64,000 bases of DNA from Saccharibacillus kuerlensis DSM 22868 (GTDB lineage Bacteria; Bacillota; Bacilli; Paenibacillales; Paenibacillaceae): positions 62,001 to 126,000 of the forward strand of contig NZ_KB899281.1 of assembly GCF_000378145.1 (NCBI RefSeq), written 5' to 3'. The translations under genes and the position numbers were made by a program. Below, one piece after another: positions 24,339 through 32,749 of this stretch (its first letter is position 1; each line of letters starts with the position of its first letter). The notes below the pieces were generated by a model, which saw only the letters and a program-made list of their open reading frames with translations, made no database searches and had not been told where the DNA came from.

Positions 24339-25862
24339 ATGAACGATGCGAAAAAAGCCCGGAAAGCAACTGCCGCACTGCTCTGTTCGTCCTTTTTACT
24401 GCTAAGCGCCTGTGGAGGCGGAGGCAGCCAAGCCGCTTCCGGACAACCTTACGACGAGAACTCGAAAGCGACGATCAGCTGGCTTAATATTTTGCATACC
24501 GCTTCTCCGCCGACCGACACCGTGCTGAACAAGATCGAAGAAAAGACCAATGCCGACATTCAGTTTTCCTGGATTCCGGATGCTTCAAAAGAAGAGCGAA
24601 TCAATACGGCTCTTGCATCCGACTCGCTGGCCGATGTCGTTACGCTGACCATGCTCGACAATTCTTCGGTGCGCAACTCGCTCAAGTCGGGATTATTCTG
24701 GGAAGTGGATCCTTACCTGGACGATTATCCGAATTTGGCGAAGATCTCCGAAGATACGCGCCGCTCGGCTTCCATTGACGGAAAGCTGTACGGGGTACCT
24801 TTCCAGAAAGATCTGGCGCGCAACGGGGTAACCATCCGCAAAGATTGGCTGGATAAGCTGGGTCTGGAAACACCTAAAACGACGGAAGAACTAATGGAAG
24901 TTGCACGTGCATTTACCGAAGACGATCCGGATGGGAACGGGAAAAATGATACGACGGGCTTTGTAGACCGCAGCGATCTGATTTATGGAGCATTCAAAAC
25001 GCTGAGCTCTTACTTCGGTACTCCAAATGTATGGGAAGTAAGCGAAGACGGCAAAATGACACCTGAATTTATGACCGAGCCTTATATTCAAACGATGGAT
25101 TACATGAAAAATTTATACGACAACGGATATATCAATCAGGACTTTGCGGTAACAGCCAAAACGGATCAGCAGCAGAAATTTGCGCAGGGCCGTGCAGGCA
25201 TCTACGTCGGAGCAATATTCGACAGTAAAAACCTGCTCAATATGGCGAAGGGCATTCAGGACGATATGGAACTGGTACTGGTTAATAACATCACGTCAAC
25301 CGGTAATGAAGCCGATCGGGCGATATGGGCAGCCAATAACGGGATCGGCGGCCTGCTGGCTTTCCCAAGATCCGAGGTGAAGGACGAGGCCGAATTGAAA
25401 CGTGTGCTGAAATTTGTGAACGATCTGATGGACGAAGAGACTTATGCGCTGATGACATACGGCATTGAAGGCACTCACTATAAGTTGGACGATCAGGGAG
25501 CTGCAACGATTCTGGACAGCGATTTATGGCAGCAGGAAGTGCAGCCGTTTGCCGCCAGCCGTCCGAAAGAAAGCGGATATGACATTCATGATTCCGATCC
25601 GCTCAAACAAGAATCCGATAAACTTATTGCGGAAAACGCCGACTATGCTGTGTTGAATCCGGCTTACTCGCTGGAATCGGAAACTTACAATACACAGGGA
25701 TCGGAACTTCAGAAGATGATTACCGACGCGACTTACAAGTACATTTTGGGCGAGATCGATCGGAGCGGTTTCGATACGGCAGTTGAGAATTGGAAAAATT
25801 CCGGAGGAGCGGCGATCATATCGGAATATGAAGCTGCTTACAAGGAAATTCAATCGCAATAA
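24339..25862 (+). CDS. Extracellular solute-binding lipoprotein of the pectin oligosaccharide importer
   Basis: A 507-residue lipoprotein. The signal peptide ends in the lipobox LLSAC (Cys at about residue 25), followed by a Gly-rich linker. The mature part is a family-1 binding protein of LplA/YtcQ type, with segments such as YGVPFQKDLARNGVTIRKDW and DPDGNGKNDTTGF. The ATG at 24339 has AAAGGGG upstream; an earlier in-frame ATG at 24288 lies inside the permease gene. It delivers oligosaccharide to the two permeases. A strong hairpin follows in the gap before yteR. Confidence 0.93.
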   Translation: MNDAKKARKATAALLCSSFLLLSACGGGGSQAASGQPYDENSKATISWLNILHTASPPTDTVLNKIEEKTNADIQFSWIPDASKEERINTALASDSLADVVTLTMLDNSSVRNSLKSGLFWEVDPYLDDYPNLAKISEDTRRSASIDGKLYGVPFQKDLARNGVTIRKDWLDKLGLETPKTTEELMEVARAFTEDDPDGNGKNDTTGFVDRSDLIYGAFKTLSSYFGTPNVWEVSEDGKMTPEFMTEPYIQTMDYMKNLYDNGYINQDFAVTAKTDQQQKFAQGRAGIYVGAIFDSKNLLNMAKGIQDDMELVLVNNITSTGNEADRAIWAANNGIGGLLAFPRSEVKDEAELKRVLKFVNDLMDEETYALMTYGIEGTHYKLDDQGAATILDSDLWQQEVQPFAASRPKESGYDIHDSDPLKQESDKLIAENADYAVLNPAYSLESETYNTQGSELQKMITDATYKYILGEIDRSGFDTAVENWKNSGGAAIISEYEAAYKEIQSQ

Positions 25863-25919
25863 CGAGAAGTAAGAGGAACGGAACTGTATCGTACAGGAAA
25901 AAGCCGCATACAAGTTGAG

Positions 25920-25944
25920 GCCGGACCGGCGCTGCCGGTTCGGC
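25920..25944 (+). promoter_or_regulatory. Intercistronic hairpin after the binding-protein gene
   Basis: GCCGGACCGGC and GCCGGTTCGGC form an 11-bp stem with one G-U pair around GCT. It has no T tract and lies just before the yteR ribosome site, so it looks like an mRNA-stabilising or processing element, not a terminator. Confidence 0.5.
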
Positions 25945-25959
25945 AATAAGGAGGCCGAC

Positions 25960-27165
25960 ATGAACAACTCTATGGAAAAGTTGAACAGCTGGAGCATTCG
26001 CACGGCGGAATCAATCATGCAGCGAAGTCCAAAGCTGCATCTCTGCAACGGACATAACGGTAAATGGTCGTATGACTACGGCGTCGTGCTGAGAGGTTTT
26101 GAAAATTTGTGGCGGCACACCGGGGACGAGCGGTATTTCCGGTATATCCGCGAACAAATGGATCACTTCATCGGAGAAGACGGCACTATTCTCGGTTACT
26201 CACAGGAAGAATATAATATTGACCATATCAATAACGGCAAGCTGATGTTTGCCCTGCATCGCGAGACGGGAGAAGAGAAGTATCGTTTGGCGGCCGATCT
26301 GCTGCGTGAACAGCTGGAGCATCATCCGCGTACGTCGGAAGGTGCGTTCTGGCACAAACAAATTTATCCGTATCAAATCTGGTTAGATGGTCTATACATG
26401 GGTGCGCCTTTTTATCTTCAATATCAGTTGGAATATGGAGGCGGTCAAGGACTGGATGACGTCACTCGGCAGTTTCTGCTGTGTGAGCGTCACACCCGGG
26501 ACGAGAAAACAGGGCTTCTCTATCATGCCTGGGATGAGCAAAAAGTTCAGCCTTGGTGTGATCCGCAGACAGGGTTGTCTCCACATTTCTGGGGACGTTC
26601 GCTCGGCTGGTTCGTTATGGCGCTTGTCGATACATTGGAGCTGCTGCCGAATAATCAGGCCGACGCACCGGAACTGCGGCGAATGCTAAACGATACGCTC
26701 ACTGCACTGCTTCCATACCAAGATGAAACGTCGGGCGTATGGTATCAGGTTGTCGACTGCGGAGAGCGCAAAGGCAACTATTTAGAAGCTTCAGCTTCCA
26801 GTATGATCGCTTATGCAATGGCCAAGGGCATCCGTCTCGGTGCGCTGGACGAAAGATGGCGGGAACCGCTGGATCGCACCTTCCGCGGCATTATCGAAGA
26901 ATTTGTACTGGAGACGAAAGAAGGCTGGATTAATCTGAACAAAAACTGCCAAGTAGCAGGTCTCGGCGGAGCTGATCAGCGGGACGGCACGTTCGCTTAC
27001 TATATCAGCGAGCCGATCGTGACAAACGATCAGAAAGGGCTTGGCGCTTTCCTGCAGGCGTGCGTAGAGTACGAGCTGGCTCTTCCTAATGCCGGAGTCG
27101 GCAGCGAAGAACAGGGGGCGGACAGTCGGCTGGAGGAAGGAGTGAGAGGTCTTGGCTCTCTATAA
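25960..27165 (+). CDS. yteR: Unsaturated rhamnogalacturonyl hydrolase (GH105)
   Basis: Removes the unsaturated galacturonyl residue from the non-reducing end of rhamnogalacturonan fragments made by lyases. The 401-residue protein has no signal peptide and shows the alpha/alpha-barrel family features, including the catalytic aspartate in IWLDGLYMGAPF and the segment SPHFWGRSLGWFVMAL. The ATG at 25960 follows AAGGAGG. The C-terminus overlaps the GH28 gene by 14 nt, implying translational coupling. The cytoplasmic location fits action after import. Confidence 0.93.
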   Translation: MNNSMEKLNSWSIRTAESIMQRSPKLHLCNGHNGKWSYDYGVVLRGFENLWRHTGDERYFRYIREQMDHFIGEDGTILGYSQEEYNIDHINNGKLMFALHRETGEEKYRLAADLLREQLEHHPRTSEGAFWHKQIYPYQIWLDGLYMGAPFYLQYQLEYGGGQGLDDVTRQFLLCERHTRDEKTGLLYHAWDEQKVQPWCDPQTGLSPHFWGRSLGWFVMALVDTLELLPNNQADAPELRRMLNDTLTALLPYQDETSGVWYQVVDCGERKGNYLEASASSMIAYAMAKGIRLGALDERWREPLDRTFRGIIEEFVLETKEGWINLNKNCQVAGLGGADQRDGTFAYYISEPIVTNDQKGLGAFLQACVEYELALPNAGVGSEEQGADSRLEEGVRGLGSL

Positions 27166-28504
27166 CGTTAAGGATTACGGCGCACTGCCGAATACGGAGC
27201 AGCCGTCAACCGTCGGCATTCAGGCAGCAATCGATGCCGCTGCTCTTGCCGGAGGCGGCACAGTGTTGGTACCTGCGGGCGTCTACCGGACCGGATCGCT
27301 TCGTTTGCGCAGCCATATCGAGCTTCGGCTGAGCCCGGGGGCCCTGCTGAAATTCAGTACCGATCCGGATGATTATCCGATTGTCGATTCCCGTTGGGAA
27401 GGTGTGACCCGGCAGGTGTACGCTTCTTGCATTTATGGGGCGGATCTGGAGAACGTATCGGTAACCGGAGGCGGGACGCTCGACGGCTGCGGACAACCTT
27501 GGTGGGATAGGCATCGGGGGGCGCCCGAAGATTTGGCGTATCCGCGCCCCAAGCTGATCGGTCTCGATCGCTGCAGGCGGGTTACGCTGCGGGACCTGAA
27601 TTTGATCAATTCGCCGAGCTGGACGGTCAATCCACTTCTCTGCCTTGATGTAACCATCGATAACCTATCGATTCTCAATCCAGCCGATTCGCCGAATACG
27701 GATGGAATCAATCCGGAATCCTGCTCCGGTGTACGAATTATCAACTGTCATATCGACGTCGGCGACGATTGTATCGCGATCAAGTCCGGTACGGAAGATA
27801 CGCAGGAACGCATTCCCTGCGAAAATATTTCGATCGCCAATTGTACGATGCTTCACGGTCACGGTGCTGTTGTGCTCGGGAGCGAAATGAGCGGAGACAT
27901 TCGGAATGTCGTGATCCAGAACTGCGTGTTCAAGCAGACTGACCGGGGAATCCGCTTCAAGTCCAGGCGAGGTCGCGGAGGAATCGTCGAAGATGTCCGG
28001 ATCAGTCATATTGTCATGGAAGATGTCGTCTGCCCGTTTATCCTCAATCTTTATTATTTCTGTGGGCCGCGCGGCAAAGATCGTTATGTCTGGGACAAGA
28101 GCCCGTATCCGATTACGGAGGACACACCGGAATTTCGGCGTATTCATTTTGCCCATATTACCGCTCGACGGGTGCATGCTGCGGCCGGATTTCTATATGG
28201 GCTGGCCGAAATGCCTGTGTCGGAAATTACATTCAGCGATATTGAGATCTCGATGGCTGAAGATGCTGTTCCCGGCCTGCCGGCCATGATGTCCGAGCTT
28301 GAACCGATGCGTGCCAGAGGCTTCTATTTGGGAAATGTGCGGGATATCCAATTTTACCGGGTGCGGATCGGAAGGCATGAAGGTCCTGCTTTTTATATCG
28401 AAAACGGGCATGGGGTCGAGTTCGAAAACTGCCGATCCGTCGATACGGCGCAGCCTGAAGAATTGGTGGAGCGAACGATGAGCGAATCCGGAGTAGGCCA
28501 ATAG
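27152..28504 (+). CDS. GH28 polygalacturonase-type glycoside hydrolase, no signal peptide
   Basis: A 450-residue right-handed beta-helix enzyme hydrolysing galacturonic acid linkages in pectin or rhamnogalacturonan oligomers. The active-site motifs are complete: SPNTDGIN, GDDCIAIKSG (the Asp pair), LHGHGAVVLG and GIRFKSRRGRGG. The start is a TTG at 27152 inside the end of yteR, with GGAAGGAG about 9 nt upstream. It begins directly with YNVKDYGALPN, so it is intracellular. An exo-acting role on imported oligomers is the likely one. Confidence 0.9.
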   Translation: MALYNVKDYGALPNTEQPSTVGIQAAIDAAALAGGGTVLVPAGVYRTGSLRLRSHIELRLSPGALLKFSTDPDDYPIVDSRWEGVTRQVYASCIYGADLENVSVTGGGTLDGCGQPWWDRHRGAPEDLAYPRPKLIGLDRCRRVTLRDLNLINSPSWTVNPLLCLDVTIDNLSILNPADSPNTDGINPESCSGVRIINCHIDVGDDCIAIKSGTEDTQERIPCENISIANCTMLHGHGAVVLGSEMSGDIRNVVIQNCVFKQTDRGIRFKSRRGRGGIVEDVRISHIVMEDVVCPFILNLYYFCGPRGKDRYVWDKSPYPITEDTPEFRRIHFAHITARRVHAAAGFLYGLAEMPVSEITFSDIEISMAEDAVPGLPAMMSELEPMRARGFYLGNVRDIQFYRVRIGRHEGPAFYIENGHGVEFENCRSVDTAQPEELVERTMSESGVGQ

Positions 28505-28619
28505 ATGGGTCAAGCGGATGTTGTCAACTGGAAGCCTATTACAATCCAGTAAGGTAGCAAGACAGTAAGACAACAAGGCATCAGGGCAGAAGAGAATTTT
28601 GCGGGAAGGAGGAGTGGAT

Positions 28620-29522
28620 ATGCGCGTCAGTCCGCTGTGGGCTTATCTTGGCGACCTCCCCGAAGACAAACCTGTGGAAGCCAGATTGGTACGAAGCGAG
28701 GTGTACGACGGTTACCGGTTGGAGACGCTGATACTTGAACTGAATGGAATCGAGTCGGTGCCTGCCTATGTGGCGCTCCCTGCCGAGGCTGAGGCTCCCT
28801 ATCCGATCGTGCTGTTCAATCACTCTCACGGAGGCAATTACGATCAGGGTAAACGCGAGCTGATCCACAGCAGTCCATATTTGCAGCAGGAGTCTTTTGC
28901 CCGGACGCTGACAGGCATGGGATATGCAGTAGGTTGTATTGACATGTGGTGTTTTGGAGAGCGCAGCGGCAGGACCGAGAGTGAGACGTTCAAGGAAATG
29001 CTCTGGAACGGGCAGGTTATGTGGGGCATGATGCTGCACGACAATCTGAAATTTCTGGATTATTTGTGCGGAAGGGAAGATACGGAAGCTTCACAGGCTG
29101 CTGCGTTAGGCATGTCAATGGGCGGACTGATGGCCTGGTGGTCGGCTGCGCTCGACGAGCGGATCGGTGTAACTGCGGATATTTGCGGACAGGTGGAGGC
29201 CCGGGCGCTTATCGAACGGCGCGGGCTGGATCATCACGGATTCTATTCCTACGTTCCGGGTCTGCTCAAGCATACGGATACACTGGATATTCAGAAACGA
29301 ATCGCCCCGCGTGCACGCATCAGCCTGACCGGACGACATGATAAACTTTGTCCACCGGAAGGTGTTCGGCGTCTGGATGAAGGGCTGCGCGCCGTTTATG
29401 CCGAGCAAGGATATCCAGACCGTTGGTGCTCTGTAGTTACAAGCGGAGGGCATGCTGAGACGGCGGAGATGAGGGAGACATGGAAACATTTTCTGGCGAA
29501 ACATCTGCGGATGGAGGGATGA
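28620..29522 (+). CDS. Alpha/beta-hydrolase esterase of the pectin operon
   Basis: A 300-residue cytoplasmic hydrolase of dienelactone-hydrolase/acetyl-xylan-esterase type. The triad is visible: serine in LGMSMGGL, aspartate in TGRHDKLCPP and histidine in SGGHAE. NHSHGG near residue 75 provides the oxyanion-hole region. GGAGGAG lies 7 nt before the ATG at 28620. Its place between GH28 and the pectin methylesterase suggests removal of acetyl or other ester groups from pectin oligomers; this is inference from context. The stop lies 3 nt before the next start. Confidence 0.8.
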   Translation: MRVSPLWAYLGDLPEDKPVEARLVRSEVYDGYRLETLILELNGIESVPAYVALPAEAEAPYPIVLFNHSHGGNYDQGKRELIHSSPYLQQESFARTLTGMGYAVGCIDMWCFGERSGRTESETFKEMLWNGQVMWGMMLHDNLKFLDYLCGREDTEASQAAALGMSMGGLMAWWSAALDERIGVTADICGQVEARALIERRGLDHHGFYSYVPGLLKHTDTLDIQKRIAPRARISLTGRHDKLCPPEGVRRLDEGLRAVYAEQGYPDRWCSVVTSGGHAETAEMRETWKHFLAKHLRMEG

Positions 29523-29525
29523 TTC

Positions 29526-30524
29526 ATGGCCGTATGGGTAGGCAGGGAGCCGTACTGTGACTATGCGACAATCCGTGAAGCCGTAGAAGAAGTCGAACGG
29601 CGTTCCCCGCAGCTGCCGGAGACGATCTATATTTTATCCGGCACTTATCGGGAACAGATCGTCATCTATCGGTCGAAGCTGTCGATTATCGGCATTGGCC
29701 GGGTAGAGATCGTAATGAATCGCTATGCCCGAGAAAAAGGCGGGGACGGCGAAGAAATCGGCACTTTTGCTACACCTACGCTGTTTCTCGGAGGGAGCGA
29801 TCTGCTGGTTGAAAACCTTACGGTGATGAATACGGCCGGGCAGGGGGAATCTGTGGGTCAAGCGGTAGCGCTAACAGCATATTGCGATCGTGCCGTGTTT
29901 CGTTCCTGCACGTTCAGCGGACATCAAGATACGCTGTTTACCGGCCCGCTGCCTCCGTCGCCCAAACAACGTGCCGCATTTGGCGGAGTCGAAGTTCGAG
30001 AGCACCATGAGCAGTATCGTCAATTGTATCTCAACTGCCGAATCGAAGGGACGGTCGACTACATATTCGGCGGCGCTTCTGCCTATTTTGAACACTGTGA
30101 ACTGCATAGCATGGTCCGTACAGGTGAGCAGCAGACCGGATATGTGACGGCGGCTTCGACACCCGAAGAACAGCCTTTCGGCTATGTATTTCGCAGCTGC
30201 GTGCTCACTGCGGCTCCCGGTGTACCTCCGGCTTCGGTGTATCTGGGGCGGCCGTGGCGCGGTTATGCGAAGACCGTATTTGCCGACTGCCGCATGGGCA
30301 GCCACATTCATCCGGCCGGCTGGCACAACTGGGACAATCCGGCGAATGAGCGGACAGCCGATTACCGGGAATACTACGGAGAAGGACACCAAATATCGGC
30401 TGTGCGTGCTCCTTGGACGATCTGTCGCCCGTATCCGAACACGGATTGGAGCAAGGAAAGTCTATTTGCCGGCAATCACTTCTGGAATAAGTCGGCCGAA
30501 GGTGAAAGGAGTGTACGGATATGA
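29526..30524 (+). CDS. Pectin methylesterase (CE8) without signal peptide
   Basis: Removes methyl groups from methyl-esterified galacturonan. The 332-residue beta-helix protein has all CE8 residues: Gln in GQAVAL, Asp in GHQDTLF, Asp in VDYIFGGA, and Arg/Trp in LGRPWRGY. It starts with no leader peptide, so it should act on imported oligomers in the cytoplasm, unlike most pectinesterases, which are secreted. GGAGGG precedes the ATG. The stop overlaps the GH43 start in an ATGA tetranucleotide. Confidence 0.93.
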   Translation: MAVWVGREPYCDYATIREAVEEVERRSPQLPETIYILSGTYREQIVIYRSKLSIIGIGRVEIVMNRYAREKGGDGEEIGTFATPTLFLGGSDLLVENLTVMNTAGQGESVGQAVALTAYCDRAVFRSCTFSGHQDTLFTGPLPPSPKQRAAFGGVEVREHHEQYRQLYLNCRIEGTVDYIFGGASAYFEHCELHSMVRTGEQQTGYVTAASTPEEQPFGYVFRSCVLTAAPGVPPASVYLGRPWRGYAKTVFADCRMGSHIHPAGWHNWDNPANERTADYREYYGEGHQISAVRAPWTICRPYPNTDWSKESLFAGNHFWNKSAEGERSVRI

Positions 30525-32194
30525 ACAAAAGCGAAACGACAATAGCAAAGTCAAAGTCCTCTGCATCCGTAGCAATCGAAAATCCGGTATTGAGAGGATT
30601 CAATCCCGACCCGAGCATGATTCGTGCGGGAGACACTTATTATATTGCCGTATCTTCTTTTCAATGGCTGCCCGGCATTCGTATTTACGAATCCAAGAAC
30701 TTGACGGAATGGGATCACCTGACCGACGTGTTGACAGATCAAGTCGAACTGGCTGGCAGTCCGCACAATTGCAGTATCTGGGCGCCGCAGCTCAGTTATG
30801 CGGACGGTCTTTTCCACTTGGTCTATACGGATGTAAAAAGTACCCGCCGGCCATTCAAAGATGTTCAGAATTATCTGATTACCGCTCCCAAAATGGACGG
30901 ACCTTGGTCCGAACCCGTATATCTGAACGGGGTGGGATTCGATCCTTCGCTGTTTCACGACGAGGATGGGCGAAAGTGGCTGCTGAACGTCTTATGGGAC
31001 CACCGGATTCCGGAAGGCAATAAATCGGTTGGAATTACGGCGCAGGAGTATGATCCTGAACTTCGCCAGCTTATTGGGCGTCCGGTCCGGATTTTTGAAG
31101 GAACGGAGCTGCGCAAGACGGAAGCCCCGCATCTGTATCGTCATGAAGGTTGGTATTATCTGATCACGGCCGAAGGAGGAACCGGTACGGGACATGCGGT
31201 AACTGTCGCGAGGTCGAGGGAGCTTCTTGGTCCTTACGAGGTGGACCCGCGCAATCCGATGATGACTTCGAGCGACCGTCCCGATTGGCCTTTGCAATGT
31301 GCGGGTCATGCAAGTCTGGTAAAGACTCCGGGCGGCGACTGGATCATTGCACATTTATGTACGCGTCCGGTTGAAGAGAATGATGCCATTCTCGGCCGCG
31401 AAACGGCACTGCAGCGAGTCGAATGGGACTCGGATGGTTGGTTGAGGCTGTGCGGAGGCGGTCATACGCCGCAGCTGGAATTTCATGTTCCGGCGGAATA
31501 TGCGGAACGTTCTGACATGAATGGAGCGGCTGGAAAAACAGGTACTTCCCTGCAATCGTCCGAGGCGAAGATACGGGGATTTGCCGGAGGGCGGTTCCAA
31601 GATGAGTTTGACGGAGCGAAGCTGCATAAAGGTTGGAACAGCCCTCGTGTGCTGCCGAATGAAAGTTGGTGCTCGTTGGATGCTCGTCCTGGCTATCTGC
31701 GTCTGACAGCGGGCGAATCGCCACAGAGTCTGTTTCATCACCATTTGCTGGCTGTTCGACAGACGGATTTTGCATTCCGTGCGGAAACATCGCTCGATTA
31801 TCAACCGGAATCGTTTCTGCATATGGCGGGATTGATGCTTTATCTGAGTGAATCACGTTATCTTTATGCTGCGGTCAGCTGTGACGAACATCAAGGCCGA
31901 GTTCTGTCGGTTATGCGAGCGGAAGATGAGACATTTGAGCAGCTAACTCAGCCAATAGCCGTTGACGGTCACGAGGAGATTGGTCTGGCCGTCGAAGTTA
32001 ACGGGAACGAGGCCCAGTTTTTGTATCGAGTTGGCGAAGCCGACGAATGGGCTGCGCTCGGTGATCTTTGTCATATTGGATTTTTGTCGGGAGGTTTTAC
32101 TGGATGTTTCGTAGGAATTGGCGTTCACGATATGCAGCGGCTGCATGGCAGTTACGCTGATTTCGGATATTTTCGCTATGAAGGCAGAGGGTAG
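30521..32194 (+). CDS. GH43 glycoside hydrolase (beta-xylosidase/arabinofuranosidase type)
   Basis: A 557-residue cytoplasmic enzyme with an N-terminal five-bladed propeller (about 20-330) and a C-terminal beta-sandwich from about 350. The catalytic residues are the base Asp in GFNPDPS, the modulator Asp in VGFDPSLF and the acid Glu in KTEAPHLY. It likely trims xylose or arabinose side chains from pectin-derived oligomers; which sugar cannot be decided here. It is the last gene of the operon and overlaps the methylesterase gene by 4 nt. A terminator follows. Confidence 0.92.
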   Translation: MNKSETTIAKSKSSASVAIENPVLRGFNPDPSMIRAGDTYYIAVSSFQWLPGIRIYESKNLTEWDHLTDVLTDQVELAGSPHNCSIWAPQLSYADGLFHLVYTDVKSTRRPFKDVQNYLITAPKMDGPWSEPVYLNGVGFDPSLFHDEDGRKWLLNVLWDHRIPEGNKSVGITAQEYDPELRQLIGRPVRIFEGTELRKTEAPHLYRHEGWYYLITAEGGTGTGHAVTVARSRELLGPYEVDPRNPMMTSSDRPDWPLQCAGHASLVKTPGGDWIIAHLCTRPVEENDAILGRETALQRVEWDSDGWLRLCGGGHTPQLEFHVPAEYAERSDMNGAAGKTGTSLQSSEAKIRGFAGGRFQDEFDGAKLHKGWNSPRVLPNESWCSLDARPGYLRLTAGESPQSLFHHHLLAVRQTDFAFRAETSLDYQPESFLHMAGLMLYLSESRYLYAAVSCDEHQGRVLSVMRAEDETFEQLTQPIAVDGHEEIGLAVEVNGNEAQFLYRVGEADEWAALGDLCHIGFLSGGFTGCFVGIGVHDMQRLHGSYADFGYFRYEGRG

Positions 32195-32282
32195 AACCGG
32201 ATTTCCCTGCCCAATTTCGATATGCGGCCGAAGCAACGTTGGTCCGAAGGGTAAGATTTTCAATCCAAACTTTTGGACAGTC

Positions 32283-32315
32283 TAAGCGCCCGTTTTGTTA
32301 GGGCGCTTTTGCTTT
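32283..32315 (+). terminator. Rho-independent terminator closing the pectin operon
   Basis: AAGCGCCC and GGGCGCTT flank GTTTTGTTA, followed by TTTTGCTTT. Confidence 0.88.
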
Positions 32316-32637
32316 GCCGAATAAATATACATCAAAATCCTCTATATTCTTTCTGTATTCCTATAATGAAGAAAAGAATGCGGGATAGTTTGAGAAGGAT
32401 CTCTTACTGCATATATATTGGATTTATAGGAGCTTAGACAGGGCTTTTTTTGAAAAAGAATCTAGCTGCTTCAAAAAAAGTTAAAGCGTTTTCGGAATTT
32501 TTCGATCAAAATCTACGAATCTTGTCAAAGACGCCGAATTAACGAGAATCAGAGACTATTTGCTATAAATGAATGCGCTGACAACGCGAGCCGAATCCAG
32601 AGGAGCTCCATTGGCAGAATACGCTTTTTTCCTCGCT

Positions 32638-32666
32638 TTGCCGGGATAAAGACAGGGTGATAAACT
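32638..32666 (+). promoter_or_regulatory. Likely promoter of the ABC exporter operon
   Basis: TTGCCG (32638-32643) and TAAACT (32661-32666) are separated by 17 nt. Confidence 0.45.
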
Positions 32667-32703
32667 GCATTATGCTTAGGTATATGTATCTTTATACGGA
32701 ATG

Positions 32704-32730
32704 GGGTAACGACAATAGCTCGTAACCCCG
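32704..32730 (+). promoter_or_regulatory. Stem-loop in the leader of the ABC exporter operon
   Basis: GGGGTAACGA pairs with TCGTAACCCC (one A-A mismatch) around CAATAGC, 20 nt before the ATG and just upstream of the ribosome site GAGGAGG. No T tract. It may affect ribosome access or act as an operator. Confidence 0.4.
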
Positions 32731-32749
32731 ACAAACGAGGAGGAAAGAC

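Larger units (their letters stand above)
32316..32749 (+). other. Non-coding stretch before the ABC exporter operon
   Basis: No gene seen in 434 nt. It holds a cre-like sequence of lower quality near 32482-32495 (TTAAAGCGTTTTCG), a promoter at 32638-32666 and a stem-loop at 32704-32730. The rest is AT-rich and unassigned. Confidence 0.5.

Noticed and set aside
32482-32495. cre-like sequence TTAAAGCGTTTTCG before the ABC exporter
   Set aside because: Two mismatches at conserved positions and no sugar-related gene follows; likely chance.
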